Positions 20,398 through 28,844 of a DNA stretch of 64,000 nucleotides are shown in pieces. The first letter of the stretch is position 1. Every line of letters starts with the position of its first letter. The translations under genes were made by a program, and so were the position numbers. Location: NCBI GenBank assembly GCA_947455595.1, contig CANGOP010000002.1, positions 1 to 64,000 of the forward strand, written 5' to 3'. Source of the stretch: Gammaproteobacteria bacterium. GTDB lineage: Bacteria; Pseudomonadota; Gammaproteobacteria; Steroidobacterales; Steroidobacteraceae. The notes beneath the pieces are model-generated. The model had not been told where the DNA came from and did no database searches. It saw nothing but the letters and a program-made list of their open reading frames with translations.

Positions 20398-21802
20398 TGC
20401 ATTAAAAGTCTGGATCGTTGACGACGATTCGTCGATTCGTTGGGTGCTCGAACGAGCACTGAAAGCCAGTGGCATGCAGCCGCGCTCATTCGAAGATGCG
20501 CAATCAGCAATCGACGCGCTGCGAGTCAGCAGCCCCGACGTGCTGGTGACCGACATTCGGATGCCAGGCAAAAGTGGGCTCAAGCTGCTCGAGGAAGCGC
20601 AGACATCTCACGCCACACTGCCGGTGATTGTGATGACGGCCCACTCAGATCTCGATTCAGCTGTCGCGGTCTACCAGGGCGGAGCGTTTGAATATCTACC
20701 GAAGCCCTTTGATATCGACGAAGCGGTCACGCTGGTCCGTCGTGCGGCACATCAGGCCGAGCCACCGGCGAGTCCAGAACTACCGAAGACTGCGATACCG
20801 GAACTGTTGGGACACGCGCCGGCGATGCAGGAGGTCTTCCGAGCCATCGGCCGTTTGTCGCGGTCGGCGATGACCGTACTCATCAATGGAGAATCCGGAA
20901 CAGGTAAGGAGCTCGTCGCCCGCGCCCTGCATCGACACAGCCCACGTAGTGCGAAGCCATTCATCGCGTTGAATACGTCTGCCTTCACCCCAGATTTGCT
21001 GGAGTCAGAACTGTTCGGGCATGAGCGGGGTGCCTTTACCGGTGCGGATAGTCTGCGGCGTGGGCGATTTGAACAGGCGGACGGCGGAACCCTGTTCCTC
21101 GACGAAATAGGCGACATGTCGAAGGAGTTACAGACGCGACTGCTCCGCGTGTTGGCTGAGGGGGAGTTTTATCGGGTCGGCGGCAATACGCCGATTCGGG
21201 TAGACGTCCGGGTGATTGCGGCAACGCACCAAGATCTAGAATCACGAGTGACTGAAGGACGATTCCGCGAGGACCTTTTGCATCGCTTGAACGTCATCCG
21301 CATGGTGTTGCCGCCCCTGCGGGCGCGCCGTGAAGACATTCCGGAGTTACTGCGCCACTACCTATCGGTCGCAGCCTCCGAATTGGGCGTTGAGCCGAAG
21401 TTGCTGACATCCGATGCGGAGGCTCGTCTGGTGGCCGCAGAATGGCACGGTAATGTTCGCCAATTGGTCAACGTCTGTCGGCGCCTGATGGTGGCTGCGC
21501 CCGGTCGGGAAATTCGCGCCGAAGATGTGCCGAGTGAGGTGGGCGGTGGCACTGACGATCCTGCGGGCGATTGGTCCCGAGCGCTTGAGCAATGGGCCCG
21601 TGGGCAAGTCATGGTGGGTCGTGCGCCGTTGCTAGACACGGCATTACCCGAATTCGAAAAAACGCTCATTCGGGTGGCCTTGGCGCAATCCGATGGCCGT
21701 CGACAGGATGCCGCAAAGGTATTGGGTTGGGGCCGTAACACCCTCACACGCAAGATGCGCGAGCTCGGCATGGATAACAGTGCTGCGCCGGATGATGTCT
21801 GA
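20390..21802 (+). CDS. ntrC: Nitrogen regulation response regulator NtrC (GlnG)
   Basis: Sigma-54-dependent activator of nitrogen-assimilation genes. The track start is inside ntrB; the ATG at 20390 starts MADALKVWIVDDDSSIRWVL and gives 470 residues. The receiver domain has phospho-acceptor Asp55 (VLVTDIRMPG). The AAA+ domain has Walker A GESGTGKE, the sigma-54-contacting GAFTGAD loop and Walker B GGTLFLDEIGDM. The C-terminus (DAAKVLGWGRNTLTRKMRELGM) is a Fis-type helix-turn-helix. The NtrC sites upstream of glnA in this window are the obvious targets. Confidence 0.97.
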   Translation: MADALKVWIVDDDSSIRWVLERALKASGMQPRSFEDAQSAIDALRVSSPDVLVTDIRMPGKSGLKLLEEAQTSHATLPVIVMTAHSDLDSAVAVYQGGAFEYLPKPFDIDEAVTLVRRAAHQAEPPASPELPKTAIPELLGHAPAMQEVFRAIGRLSRSAMTVLINGESGTGKELVARALHRHSPRSAKPFIALNTSAFTPDLLESELFGHERGAFTGADSLRRGRFEQADGGTLFLDEIGDMSKELQTRLLRVLAEGEFYRVGGNTPIRVDVRVIAATHQDLESRVTEGRFREDLLHRLNVIRMVLPPLRARREDIPELLRHYLSVAASELGVEPKLLTSDAEARLVAAEWHGNVRQLVNVCRRLMVAAPGREIRAEDVPSEVGGGTDDPAGDWSRALEQWARGQVMVGRAPLLDTALPEFEKTLIRVALAQSDGRRQDAAKVLGWGRNTLTRKMRELGMDNSAAPDDV

Positions 21803-21877
21803 TCTTTTCAGGCATCGACTGGCGCCGCGCCAGGCAAGCGCATACGCTGTCGGCCTACGCCTGGGAGCATCGATCCT

Positions 21878-22930
21878 ATGCAAAATTATGTGCGCTCTAT
21901 CACCGGGCTGTCTGACATGACATGGCTCGGAAACTCGTTGGCAGATTGGATCACGGCGCTCTTTTTCGGCCTCGCGACCTTCGTAGCACTCCTGTTGGTG
22001 CGCCGGCAGATCCAGCGGCGCACGCGAAAATTCGTTGGCACACAGCTGCCGCAGGGCGTGCACTTTGCGCTCACCCTCGCCAAGCGCACGCGGATGGCTC
22101 CTTTGTTTGCAGCTTCGCTTGCGGTGGGCTCTAAGTATTTGGAACTGCCCGCCCGAGCCGAGCATCTGGCCAGCGCCACGATCATTATTCTGGTCGCATT
22201 TCAGGTGGCTATCTGGGCGTCCGTTGCGGTTCGTCTCTATTTGGAAGAAACCGCTGTTCAGCGGGGCGGGCGGAATGCCCAGACGTTGGTCACGATCTTA
22301 AGGTTTGTCGCCAACATTCTGATCTGGTCGATCGTATTGTTGCTGGCGCTAGATAACCTCGGCATCCAGGTCAAAGCGCTGCTGACGGGCTTAGGCATCG
22401 GCGGCATCGCTGTCGCGTTGGCCGTTCAGAATGTCTTGGGGGATTTGTTGGCCTCCGTCTCGATTGCGCTGGATCGGCCTTTCGAGGTGGGCGACGCGCT
22501 CACGCTCGACAACGGATACACCGGTACCGTCGAAGCGATCGGGATTAAAAGCACCCGCTTACGGAGTGTATCGGGCGAACAAATCGTCATTTCCAATTCG
22601 GAGCTCGTGAAGGCGCGCATTCGCAACTACGGTCGCATCGATCAGCGACGGTCCGTACATCGCTTCAGTCTTTCTTACACCACGCCACCGACGGCACTGG
22701 CGCAGGTTCCCGATATGCTCCGACGCGCAGTTGACGCGTGTGAGGATGCAGGTTTTGAGCGCGCACACGTTGTTGCCAATGGCGCCGTGGGTTTTGAACT
22801 GGAATTGGCGTTTGTGGTGGTCGGTTCAGACTATGCGACCTATCTCAATGCCCAGCAGGAAGTGTTGCTTGCTGTGGCAGCGGCACTGGCCGAGGCGGGG
22901 ATCGCCCTGGCGTCGACCGCCCCGCGGTAA
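21878..22930 (+). CDS. Mechanosensitive ion channel family protein (MscS-like)
   Basis: A 350-residue inner-membrane protein with about four hydrophobic segments (about 20-40, 75-95, 100-125, 145-165) and the MscS pore-lining helix and beta domain: GIGGIAVALAVQNVLGDLLASV, then FEVGDALTLDNGYTGTVEAIGIKSTRLRS. MscS-type channels open under membrane tension to release solutes during hypo-osmotic shock. Length is slightly greater than the 286-residue E. coli MscS because of additional N-terminal helices. GGGAGC upstream favours the first ATG; a second possible start is 13 codons later. It lies 75 bases after ntrC and converges with pyrD; no functional link to nitrogen control is evident. Confidence 0.88.
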   Translation: MQNYVRSITGLSDMTWLGNSLADWITALFFGLATFVALLLVRRQIQRRTRKFVGTQLPQGVHFALTLAKRTRMAPLFAASLAVGSKYLELPARAEHLASATIIILVAFQVAIWASVAVRLYLEETAVQRGGRNAQTLVTILRFVANILIWSIVLLLALDNLGIQVKALLTGLGIGGIAVALAVQNVLGDLLASVSIALDRPFEVGDALTLDNGYTGTVEAIGIKSTRLRSVSGEQIVISNSELVKARIRNYGRIDQRRSVHRFSLSYTTPPTALAQVPDMLRRAVDACEDAGFERAHVVANGAVGFELELAFVVVGSDYATYLNAQQEVLLAVAAALAEAGIALASTAPR

Positions 22931-22942
22931 GGGCAGATCTCG

Positions 22943-23908
22943 TTAGTGTCCGGCGCGCCGCGTCGTGTCCAACGTGCCGGTTAAATCACCAACCGTCACG
23001 AATCCATTTGCCGCTAGATAATCGGCGATTTCGGCGTTGATCTTCCGACACAGGTGCGGGTCGTAGAAAAGCCCCGTTCCCAAGCCCACCGCGCTTGCGC
23101 CAGCGATGAGAAACTCGAGTGCATCCGTTGCGTTGGCGATGCCACCTTGGCCGATGATGGGAATCCGATGATGCTTCGCGACGTCGTAGACCTGATGCAC
23201 TTTCAACAGAGCGATCGGCTTAATCGCAGGTCCAGATAGACCGCCCTGAATATTGCCGATCACGGGTCGGCGCGACCGCACATCAATCGCCATACCCATC
23301 ACGGTGTTGATGACCGACAGCGCGTCAGTACCGGCTTCGATGCAGACCCGTGCGCTCTCCTTGATGTCCGTCTGATTCGGCGAGAGCTTCGTGATCAGGG
23401 GTTTGCGGGTGGCGGCGCGACAGGCGGCAACGACGCGCGCACTCATTTCCGGACTATTGCCGAACTGAACCCCGCCTTCCTTCACATTGGGGCAGGAGAT
23501 ATTGATCTCCATCGCATCAATGGGCGAGTTGTCGAAGCGAGAGACAACTTCCACGTACTCTTCAATCGTACTGCCCGACACATTGGCGATGAATCGCGTT
23601 TCCGAGAAGTCTAGCGTCGGGAGAATCTGGTCGACGACGTAATCGACACCAGGGTTCTGAAGGCCGATGGCATTGAGCATCCCGCTGGGGGTTTCGTAAA
23701 CACGATGCGCCGGATTTCCGGGCCGCGCCTTGCCGGTGGTTCCTTTGAGAACGACGGCACCGCAATCGGTGTTCGAAAAACCCTCTACGCGGGTGTACTC
23801 CTCGCCAAAGCCAACGCACCCCGAGAGGAGCACAATGGGCGAGGAAAACGACAGACCACAAAAGGTCGTGGCGAGGGAGGCTGCGGGGGCTTCACGGACC
23901 ATGCTCAT
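22943..23908 (-). CDS. pyrD: Dihydroorotate dehydrogenase, class 1B type
   Basis: FMN enzyme that oxidises dihydroorotate to orotate in pyrimidine synthesis. The 321-residue chain has the class 1 hallmark INISCPNVKEGGVQFG, whose cysteine is the catalytic base, plus TKLSPNQTD, NTVMGMAID, GGLSGPAIKPIAL and GQGGIANATDALEFLIAGAS. There is no membrane-targeting N-terminus of the class 2 type that is usual in gammaproteobacteria. Class 1B enzymes normally pair with the iron-sulfur flavoprotein PyrK, which is not in the window. The track start at 24019 overlaps trmL; MSMVREAP at 23908 is the more sensible start and leaves a 37-base divergent gap. Confidence 0.88.
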   Translation of the reverse strand: MSMVREAPAASLATTFCGLSFSSPIVLLSGCVGFGEEYTRVEGFSNTDCGAVVLKGTTGKARPGNPAHRVYETPSGMLNAIGLQNPGVDYVVDQILPTLDFSETRFIANVSGSTIEEYVEVVSRFDNSPIDAMEINISCPNVKEGGVQFGNSPEMSARVVAACRAATRKPLITKLSPNQTDIKESARVCIEAGTDALSVINTVMGMAIDVRSRRPVIGNIQGGLSGPAIKPIALLKVHQVYDVAKHHRIPIIGQGGIANATDALEFLIAGASAVGLGTGLFYDPHLCRKINAEIADYLAANGFVTVGDLTGTLDTTRRAGH

Positions 23909-23945
23909 CGGTAGATTATAGCCTCGCCTGCCACGACTCGAATCT

Positions 23946-24425
23946 ATGTTCCATATCATCTTGCACGAACCCGAGATTCCGCCCAATACCGGCAACGTCA
24001 TTCGCCTCACTGCGAACACCGGCTGTCAGCTGCATTTGATTCATCCGCTCGGATTCTCGCTGGACGCGGCACAGGTACGCCGCGCGGGTCTCGACTACCA
24101 CCAAATGGCGAGAGTGCATGAGCACGAGAATCTTGACGCCTGTTTGCAGCACTTGGGCGGGGTACGCCTTTGGGTGGTCGAGACAGGCGGTCAGACCTGT
24201 TACAGCGATGTCAGGTATCGGCCCGGGGATGCGTTCCTATTCGGCCGCGAAACCAAGGGTTTGTCGGAAGCCCTTCTGGCCCGGTTTAGCCCCGAATCAA
24301 TCCTTCATATTCCGATGCGGCCCGGAAATCGGAGCCTCAATCTGTCCAATTCCGTCGCCTTGGTCGTTTTCGAGGCTTGGCGCCAAAACGACTTTGCCAT
24401 GAAGGACCTGCATGATCTGGGTTAA
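23946..24425 (+). CDS. trmL: tRNA (cytidine(34)-2'-O)-methyltransferase TrmL
   Basis: SPOUT-fold methyltransferase that 2'-O-methylates the wobble base of tRNA-Leu isoacceptors using S-adenosylmethionine. The 159-residue length is typical. The start MFHIILHEPEIPPNTGNVIR is diagnostic, and the trefoil knot is seen in LFGRETKGLSEALL and IPMRPGNRSLNLSNSVALVVFE. It lies in a region with conserved neighbours (ntrC on one side, secB-grx on the other) known from pseudomonads. The downstream membrane-protein gene overlaps its end by 14 bases. Confidence 0.97.
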   Translation: MFHIILHEPEIPPNTGNVIRLTANTGCQLHLIHPLGFSLDAAQVRRAGLDYHQMARVHEHENLDACLQHLGGVRLWVVETGGQTCYSDVRYRPGDAFLFGRETKGLSEALLARFSPESILHIPMRPGNRSLNLSNSVALVVFEAWRQNDFAMKDLHDLG

Positions 24426-24813
24426 CGGAAGGGAACTGCCGTCTTGGCGTCGCCAGGTTATGCCTTGGGTGATGGCGGCCTTGAGAATGGCGATGGTGTG
24501 GCTGATTTTCCGTGGGCCCGTCGTCTTTGTGGCCGCATCACCCCAGTGGCTACATCTCTCCACGAGCCTGCGGGTGGCTTTTTTTGCCCTGTTGGTCGTC
24601 GGCGCCCCGCTCTTTCTTTGGCCGCGCACGTGTTGGATCGGGGGATTGGGGCTTGTCGGCGCCGTTGCCGCCTATGAAACCCTTTGGCGGAGCGCCGCGT
24701 TGCCGGCCGCCGGCTTGCCACTCCTAGCCGTGGCCTTAATCGTCGTGCTCGTCTTGGGAAATGAAATATCCCGAGCCGCTCAACGACGGATTTACGACGG
24801 GCGCACCGATTGA
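24412..24813 (+). CDS. Small membrane protein of unknown function
   Basis: An ORF of 133 residues whose start overlaps the trmL end by 14 bases in another frame, suggesting coupled translation. It contains about four hydrophobic segments (about 18-42, 52-70, 72-90, 94-116), short loops and a basic C-terminus (RAAQRRIYDGRTD). I do not recognise a family. The hydrophobic pattern, normal codon use and the clean 1-base gap to the convergent gpsA end argue that it is a real gene rather than a shadow ORF. No catalytic motif is seen, so no function is proposed. Confidence 0.6.
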   Translation: MIWVNGRELPSWRRQVMPWVMAALRMAMVWLIFRGPVVFVAASPQWLHLSTSLRVAFFALLVVGAPLFLWPRTCWIGGLGLVGAVAAYETLWRSAALPAAGLPLLAVALIVVLVLGNEISRAAQRRIYDGRTD

Positions 24814-24814
24814 A

Positions 24815-25855
24815 TCAGTGCTCCGGACGCAGTTCTCGCTCCATCAGCGCGCGCGCGGCTTCGGGGGCAGACAGACCTTCATGAAGGACTTGGTAGACAG
24901 CGTCCGCGATCGGCATCTCAATACCTTGGCGCGCAGCGACCGCATGGACTGCGCGGGCCGCATCATAGCCCTCCACGACTTGGCCGATCACTCGCAACGC
25001 GTCATTGGCTGATTGGCCACGCGCCAGCGCAAGACCAAATCGCCTATTTCGGGACTGGTCGTCGGTGCAGGTCAGCACGAGGTCGCCAAGGGCCGCCAAT
25101 CCCATAAACGTTGTTGCGCGCGCGCCGAGCGACAGACCCAATCGGGTCATCTCGGCTAATCCACGGGTGATCAGGGCAGTGCGCGTATTCGCACCAAATC
25201 CCAAGCCATCGGCCATGCCGGTCGCGATCGCGATGACGTTCTTGACGGCCCCGCCTACCTCAACACCGACGATGTCGTCAGAGGTATAGCCGCGAAAATT
25301 AAGGCCCGATAGGGACCGCACCAACGCTTCAGCAAAGGACGGATCGGGAGACGCAACGGTCATGGCGGTAGGCAGTCCCGCGCCGACTTCCCGCGCAAAC
25401 GTCGGGCCCGACAGCACGGCTATCGGGACGGATGCGCCGAGAATCTCCCGAGCGACTTGATGAGGTAACAGCAAGGAATGCTGCTCAAAGCCTTTGGTCG
25501 CCCACGCGACCCGTTGTCCGGGGCGCAACCGTGGCTGTAGGGCCAGCAGTGCTTCGCGTAATGCGTGGCTCGGGACGGCGACGAGCACATCGAGAGCAGA
25601 GGAAAGGGCCCGATCCAGATCTGGCTGGATCTCCAGGGCCTCAGGAAACTTGGCGCCCGGCAGATAACGCTGATTTTCCCGAGCGTCGGCCAGTTGCCGG
25701 AGATGCTCGGCATTCCGGCCCCAAAGACGGGTTGGGCGACCGACGCGGGCGAACTGAATCGCCAGCGCTGTGCCCCAAGAACCCGTGCCCAGTACGGCGA
25801 TGGGCGCCGGCGATGCCGACGACCCATCAACCGCACCGTTCAGGGTACTGCTCAG
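24815..25855 (-). CDS. gpsA: NAD(P)-dependent glycerol-3-phosphate dehydrogenase, probable CTG start
   Basis: Makes sn-glycerol-3-phosphate for phospholipid synthesis. The ORF track starts only at GTG 25588, but the same open frame continues upstream and encodes the Rossmann motif IAVLGTGSWGTALAIQFARVG plus LWGRNAEHLRQL and ENQRYLPGAKFPEAL, which the enzyme needs. From the in-frame TAA at 25858 to GTG 25588 there is no ATG, GTG or TTG in frame. The best start is the CTG at 25855, which overlaps the secB stop as CTGA, analogous to the usual ATGA coupling; a second CTG lies at 25843. From CTG the protein has 346 residues. Other motifs: FAREVGAGLPTAMT, KNVIAIATGMADGLGFGANT. gpsA next to secB is a conserved order. 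Confidence 0.9.
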   Translation of the reverse strand: MSSTLNGAVDGSSASPAPIAVLGTGSWGTALAIQFARVGRPTRLWGRNAEHLRQLADARENQRYLPGAKFPEALEIQPDLDRALSSALDVLVAVPSHALREALLALQPRLRPGQRVAWATKGFEQHSLLLPHQVAREILGASVPIAVLSGPTFAREVGAGLPTAMTVASPDPSFAEALVRSLSGLNFRGYTSDDIVGVEVGGAVKNVIAIATGMADGLGFGANTRTALITRGLAEMTRLGLSLGARATTFMGLAALGDLVLTCTDDQSRNRRFGLALARGQSANDALRVIGQVVEGYDAARAVHAVAARQGIEMPIADAVYQVLHEGLSAPEAARALMERELRPEH

Positions 25856-26346
25856 TTAACGGTGCCCTGCTGCGCCTGACGCGCAGCGGCTTCCATCGAC
25901 TGTGCAAACAACTGGTCGAAATTCACCGGCGGCAGCAGGAACGGCGGGAAACCACCCTTAGCCACGAGATCCGAAATCGACGCACGCACGTAGGGGAACA
26001 ACGTGTTCGGGCAGAAAGCGCCCAGAATGCGGCGCAGATCTTCAACCTCAAAGCCGCGAATCATGAAGAGTCCGGCCTGTTTGACCTCAGCCAGATAGGC
26101 AACCTTGTCGCCGACCTTCGCCTCGAGCGTGATCGACAGCACGACCTCATGGACGTTTTCCGCGACGAGGCTCGCCGCGGTGTTCATGTTCATGCCGAAC
26201 TGCGGGTTCCATTCAGAGACCTGCAAATTCGGACCATTGGGCGCTTCGAAGGACGCGTCCTTGATGTAAATGTTCTGCAGGTTCAATTCGCTCTGCGACG
26301 CCTCGGGGGCGACCTGCGCGACTTCGTTTGAGGTTTCGTCAGACAT
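25852..26346 (-). CDS. secB: Protein-export chaperone SecB
   Basis: Tetrameric cytosolic chaperone that keeps preproteins unfolded and delivers them to SecA. The 164-residue length is normal. Family blocks: LNLQNIYIKDASFEAPNGP, VSEWNPQFGMNMNT, VHEVVLSITLEAKVG, AGLFMIRGF and CPNTLFPYVRASISDLVAKGGFPPFLLPPVNFDQLF. It belongs to the minus-strand set rhodanese-grxC-secB-gpsA, whose order is conserved from E. coli to Pseudomonas. Its TGA stop overlaps the probable CTG start of gpsA. Confidence 0.98.
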   Translation of the reverse strand: MSDETSNEVAQVAPEASQSELNLQNIYIKDASFEAPNGPNLQVSEWNPQFGMNMNTAASLVAENVHEVVLSITLEAKVGDKVAYLAEVKQAGLFMIRGFEVEDLRRILGAFCPNTLFPYVRASISDLVAKGGFPPFLLPPVNFDQLFAQSMEAAARQAQQGTVN

Positions 26347-26400
26347 GGGAAGTCCTGTTTTGGCTTGGTTAGTTAAGAAAAAATCGTGAGAGGTCGAGCG

Positions 26401-26670
26401 TCAGCCCGATTCTCCCGTGAGCAGGGGATCCAGACCGCCGGCCGCGTCGAGCGCGTAGAGATCATCACAGCCGCCGATGTGACGGTCACCGATGAAGATT
26501 TGCGGCACCGTGCGCCGACCCGACCGTTCCATCATCTCGGCGCGTGCCTGCGCGGCACCATCCACATCGATTTCGAGGTAGGAAGCCCCTTTACGGTCCA
26601 ACAGCGACTTCGCGCGCGAGCAGTAAGGACACCAACCGGTCGAATAGACGGTAATCGTGGGCGAGCTCAT
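26401..26670 (-). CDS. grxC: Glutaredoxin 3
   Basis: Small thiol-disulfide oxidoreductase that uses glutathione to reduce protein disulfides and mixed disulfides. The 89-residue length is that of GrxC. The dithiol active site CPYC is at 14-17 (VYSTGWCPYCSRAKSLL), followed by the cis-Pro motif RRTVPQIFIGDRHIGGCDDL, which binds glutathione. It lies 54 bases upstream of secB and 9 bases downstream of the rhodanese gene, as in the yibN-grxC-secB-gpsA group of E. coli. Confidence 0.97.
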   Translation of the reverse strand: MSSPTITVYSTGWCPYCSRAKSLLDRKGASYLEIDVDGAAQARAEMMERSGRRTVPQIFIGDRHIGGCDDLYALDAAGGLDPLLTGESG

Positions 26671-26679
26671 GAGGACACC

Positions 26680-27102
26680 TCAGGTCTTGTCGACCGGCAG
26701 GTTCTCCTGCCGCCAGGCGGCCAGACCGCCGCGCAGATTGTACGCTTGGGTGAAACCCAGCCGGCCCAAATGACGGGCGGCAGCGCCGGCCGTCATGCCG
26801 GTATCACAGTAGGCAATCACGGGCTTGTCTTTGAAGCGCTCGATCACTTTCGCGCCTTCCACAATCGCCGCGCCCGGCAAATTGCGCGCATTGCGAATAT
26901 GACCGGCATCAAAGGCTTCTTTAGAGCGGATATCGATCAGCAAGCCGCCGCTATTGATGAACCGGACGGCTTCCATCGGGCCGATCGACGCAAAATTCGC
27001 GGTGCGGGCACGGGTTTCCTGCACGAGGACCACGATCGCGGCCGCGGCGGTGAGCGACACGAGGATCCAGTGATGGCTCGCGTAGAGCAAAATTTGCTGC
27101 AT
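26680..27102 (-). CDS. Membrane-anchored rhodanese-like protein (YibN type)
   Basis: A 140-residue protein with one N-terminal transmembrane helix (about 11-28) and a single rhodanese domain (about 40-135). The active-site loop reads CDTGMTA with Cys99 as the persulfide-forming residue; LLIDIRSKEAFDAGHIRNARNLPG is the typical N-terminal rhodanese block. It probably carries sulfane sulfur or acts in thiol chemistry at the membrane; the physiological substrate is unknown. Location immediately before grxC corresponds to yibN of E. coli. It is divergent from envC with about 85 bases between starts. Confidence 0.92.
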   Translation of the reverse strand: MQQILLYASHHWILVSLTAAAAIVVLVQETRARTANFASIGPMEAVRFINSGGLLIDIRSKEAFDAGHIRNARNLPGAAIVEGAKVIERFKDKPVIAYCDTGMTAGAAARHLGRLGFTQAYNLRGGLAAWRQENLPVDKT

Positions 27103-27187
27103 ATTCAGGGTCTTGCGATTACGTTAGTCAAAACAACACAGCATTATAGCAGTCGAGACAAGGCTCGGTCTCCGCTACATTAGCGGC

Positions 27188-28357
27188 ATGCGTATGACCG
27201 TTTTAACCGTCGCCCTCCTGCTCGCCTTGGGCGCTTCTGCTGCGGGCCCTACCAAGTCGGCCAGTGAGGCCGAAGCACAACTCAGTCGCGTGGAGGCTCG
27301 TATCCGGGCGATTACCGAGGCGGTGCAATCCGACGTGGCGGCGCGTGATGCTGTGGCCGCTGAATTGCGGCAAGCGGATCAGGCGCTCGCCAGGGCGCGA
27401 GCTCGTTTTGACGAGGTGCGTGACCGTCATGCCAGTAGCGCGGCTCGTCTTGCGTCGCTGCGGACCGAGGCGGGGCAGGCGCGCGCTGCGTTGGACATCA
27501 CGCGGGATGCGTTGGCGCTGCAACTCCGCTCTGCGTATGTCGGTGGCCACGATGAGGCGCTGAAAGCCCTGATGGATAGCGGCGATCCGGCGCGTCTTCC
27601 CCGAATGCTGACTTACTACGGGTATGTCGGGCGGGCCCGCACCGCTCAGATGCTGGAGCTCAATGAGCGGGCACGCGCACTTGAGGCATCGGAAAGCGCC
27701 GTCGGCGACGAAAACGCGCGTTTGGCCGAATTAGAGGCGGCTCGTCGGCGTGACGCCGCAGCCTTGGACCAGGCACGTCGCGATCGAGCGCAGGCCCTCG
27801 CCCGACTGCAATCCCGAATCACGAGTCGCTCGGGGGAACTCAAAGAACTGAAAAGTAACGCGGCAGCGCTGGAGGACTTGCTGAAGCGGCTGCGGGCCGC
27901 TCTCGCGCAGCCGGGTGGCGACGACTTCGGCGCGCTCGGCCAAGGACGTCGCCCGTTCACAGAATTAAAAGGCAAATTACCGTGGCCTGCCCGTGGCACT
28001 TTGACGGCACGCTACGGCGAATCGCGTGCCGGCGGACTGAATTGGAATGGAATTTTGCTCGACACACGTCGGTCCGGCGAGGTGCGAGCTCCCTACTACG
28101 GCCGCGTTGCCTACGCCGACTGGCTACCGGGGCTGGGTCTGCTGCTCGTGCTCGATCATGGCGGTGGCTGGATGACCCTTTACGGCTACAACGGCCGCTT
28201 GCTTCGCAAGGTCGGCGATCGGGTCAAACCCGGCGACGTCATCGCCGAAAGCTCTGCCGATGTGGACGCCAGCAAGCCACAGCTGTATTTCGAGGTTCGG
28301 GAAGCGGCGCGGGCGATTGACCCGCGCACGTTCCTGAAAGGAAATCCGCCGCCGTAG
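27188..28357 (+). CDS. envC: Murein hydrolase activator EnvC-like protein
   Basis: A 389-residue exported protein: signal peptide (about 1-18), long Ala/Arg/Glu-rich coiled coils (about 25-255) and a C-terminal LytM domain (about 270-385). The LytM metal-binding residues are gone: NGILLDTR occupies the place of the HxxxD motif, and LYGYNGRLL and LYFEVRE replace the later His motifs. That is the signature of EnvC, which does not cut peptidoglycan but activates the amidases AmiA/AmiB at the division site. Adjacency to the rhodanese-grxC-secB-gpsA set matches E. coli and supports the call. It ends one base before the convergent MAPEG gene. Confidence 0.92.
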   Translation: MRMTVLTVALLLALGASAAGPTKSASEAEAQLSRVEARIRAITEAVQSDVAARDAVAAELRQADQALARARARFDEVRDRHASSAARLASLRTEAGQARAALDITRDALALQLRSAYVGGHDEALKALMDSGDPARLPRMLTYYGYVGRARTAQMLELNERARALEASESAVGDENARLAELEAARRRDAAALDQARRDRAQALARLQSRITSRSGELKELKSNAAALEDLLKRLRAALAQPGGDDFGALGQGRRPFTELKGKLPWPARGTLTARYGESRAGGLNWNGILLDTRRSGEVRAPYYGRVAYADWLPGLGLLLVLDHGGGWMTLYGYNGRLLRKVGDRVKPGDVIAESSADVDASKPQLYFEVREAARAIDPRTFLKGNPPP

Positions 28358-28358
28358 C

Positions 28359-28757
28359 TCAGCCGGCGTGCGCCCGCAGCCATTCCTGCGCAGCGCCAAG
28401 CAGGGTCCCGCCGATAAATGTGACGATCGGCAGTATGGACAGGCTGAAGCCTAAGCTTCGGGTTTTCGGATCCTGCACGTACGACCGGTAGAACAGTACG
28501 CGCCCAATAAAAAATACCGCGCCCAAGATGGCCGCGTATTGCGGCGGATAGTAAGTGGCGAACGCATACATCGACGGAACAAACGCCACCAACAGCTCGA
28601 GCGTATTCATGTGGACTCGGAAGTACCGCTCAAAAATTTCATGGCCGGTGGTTGCTGGCGCCGCGACGCCGTATTTGCCGCGAGCCTTACCCACCATCAC
28701 GCCGAAATAGATGTATTGCGCGAGCACCAAGCCCAAAATCAGATTAATCAGATACAT
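28359..28757 (-). CDS. MAPEG family membrane protein
   Basis: A 132-residue integral membrane protein with four hydrophobic helices (about 3-20, 55-75, 77-95, 107-125). The family pattern is visible in the first loop, FERYFRVHMNTLELLVAFVPSMY, which corresponds to the ERxxRVHxNxxE motif of MAPEG proteins. Members are glutathione S-transferases/peroxidases or have unknown roles; residues for glutathione binding are partly present, but the substrate cannot be predicted. It is convergent with envC and divergent from the amidohydrolase-like gene. Confidence 0.85.
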   Translation of the reverse strand: MYLINLILGLVLAQYIYFGVMVGKARGKYGVAAPATTGHEIFERYFRVHMNTLELLVAFVPSMYAFATYYPPQYAAILGAVFFIGRVLFYRSYVQDPKTRSLGFSLSILPIVTFIGGTLLGAAQEWLRAHAG

Positions 28758-28844
28758 GTCATTACCCTCTCAGTGATGAGGCGTTTGTTCTCCATCACGC
28801 CGTGAGGGCAGAATACCGCGCCGCCGCTCACCCAGTCAGTCTCC

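Noticed and set aside
27980-28340. Loss of LytM metal ligands in envC as a novelty
   Set aside because: Degenerate LytM is the known state of EnvC-type amidase activators, so it is expected rather than unusual.
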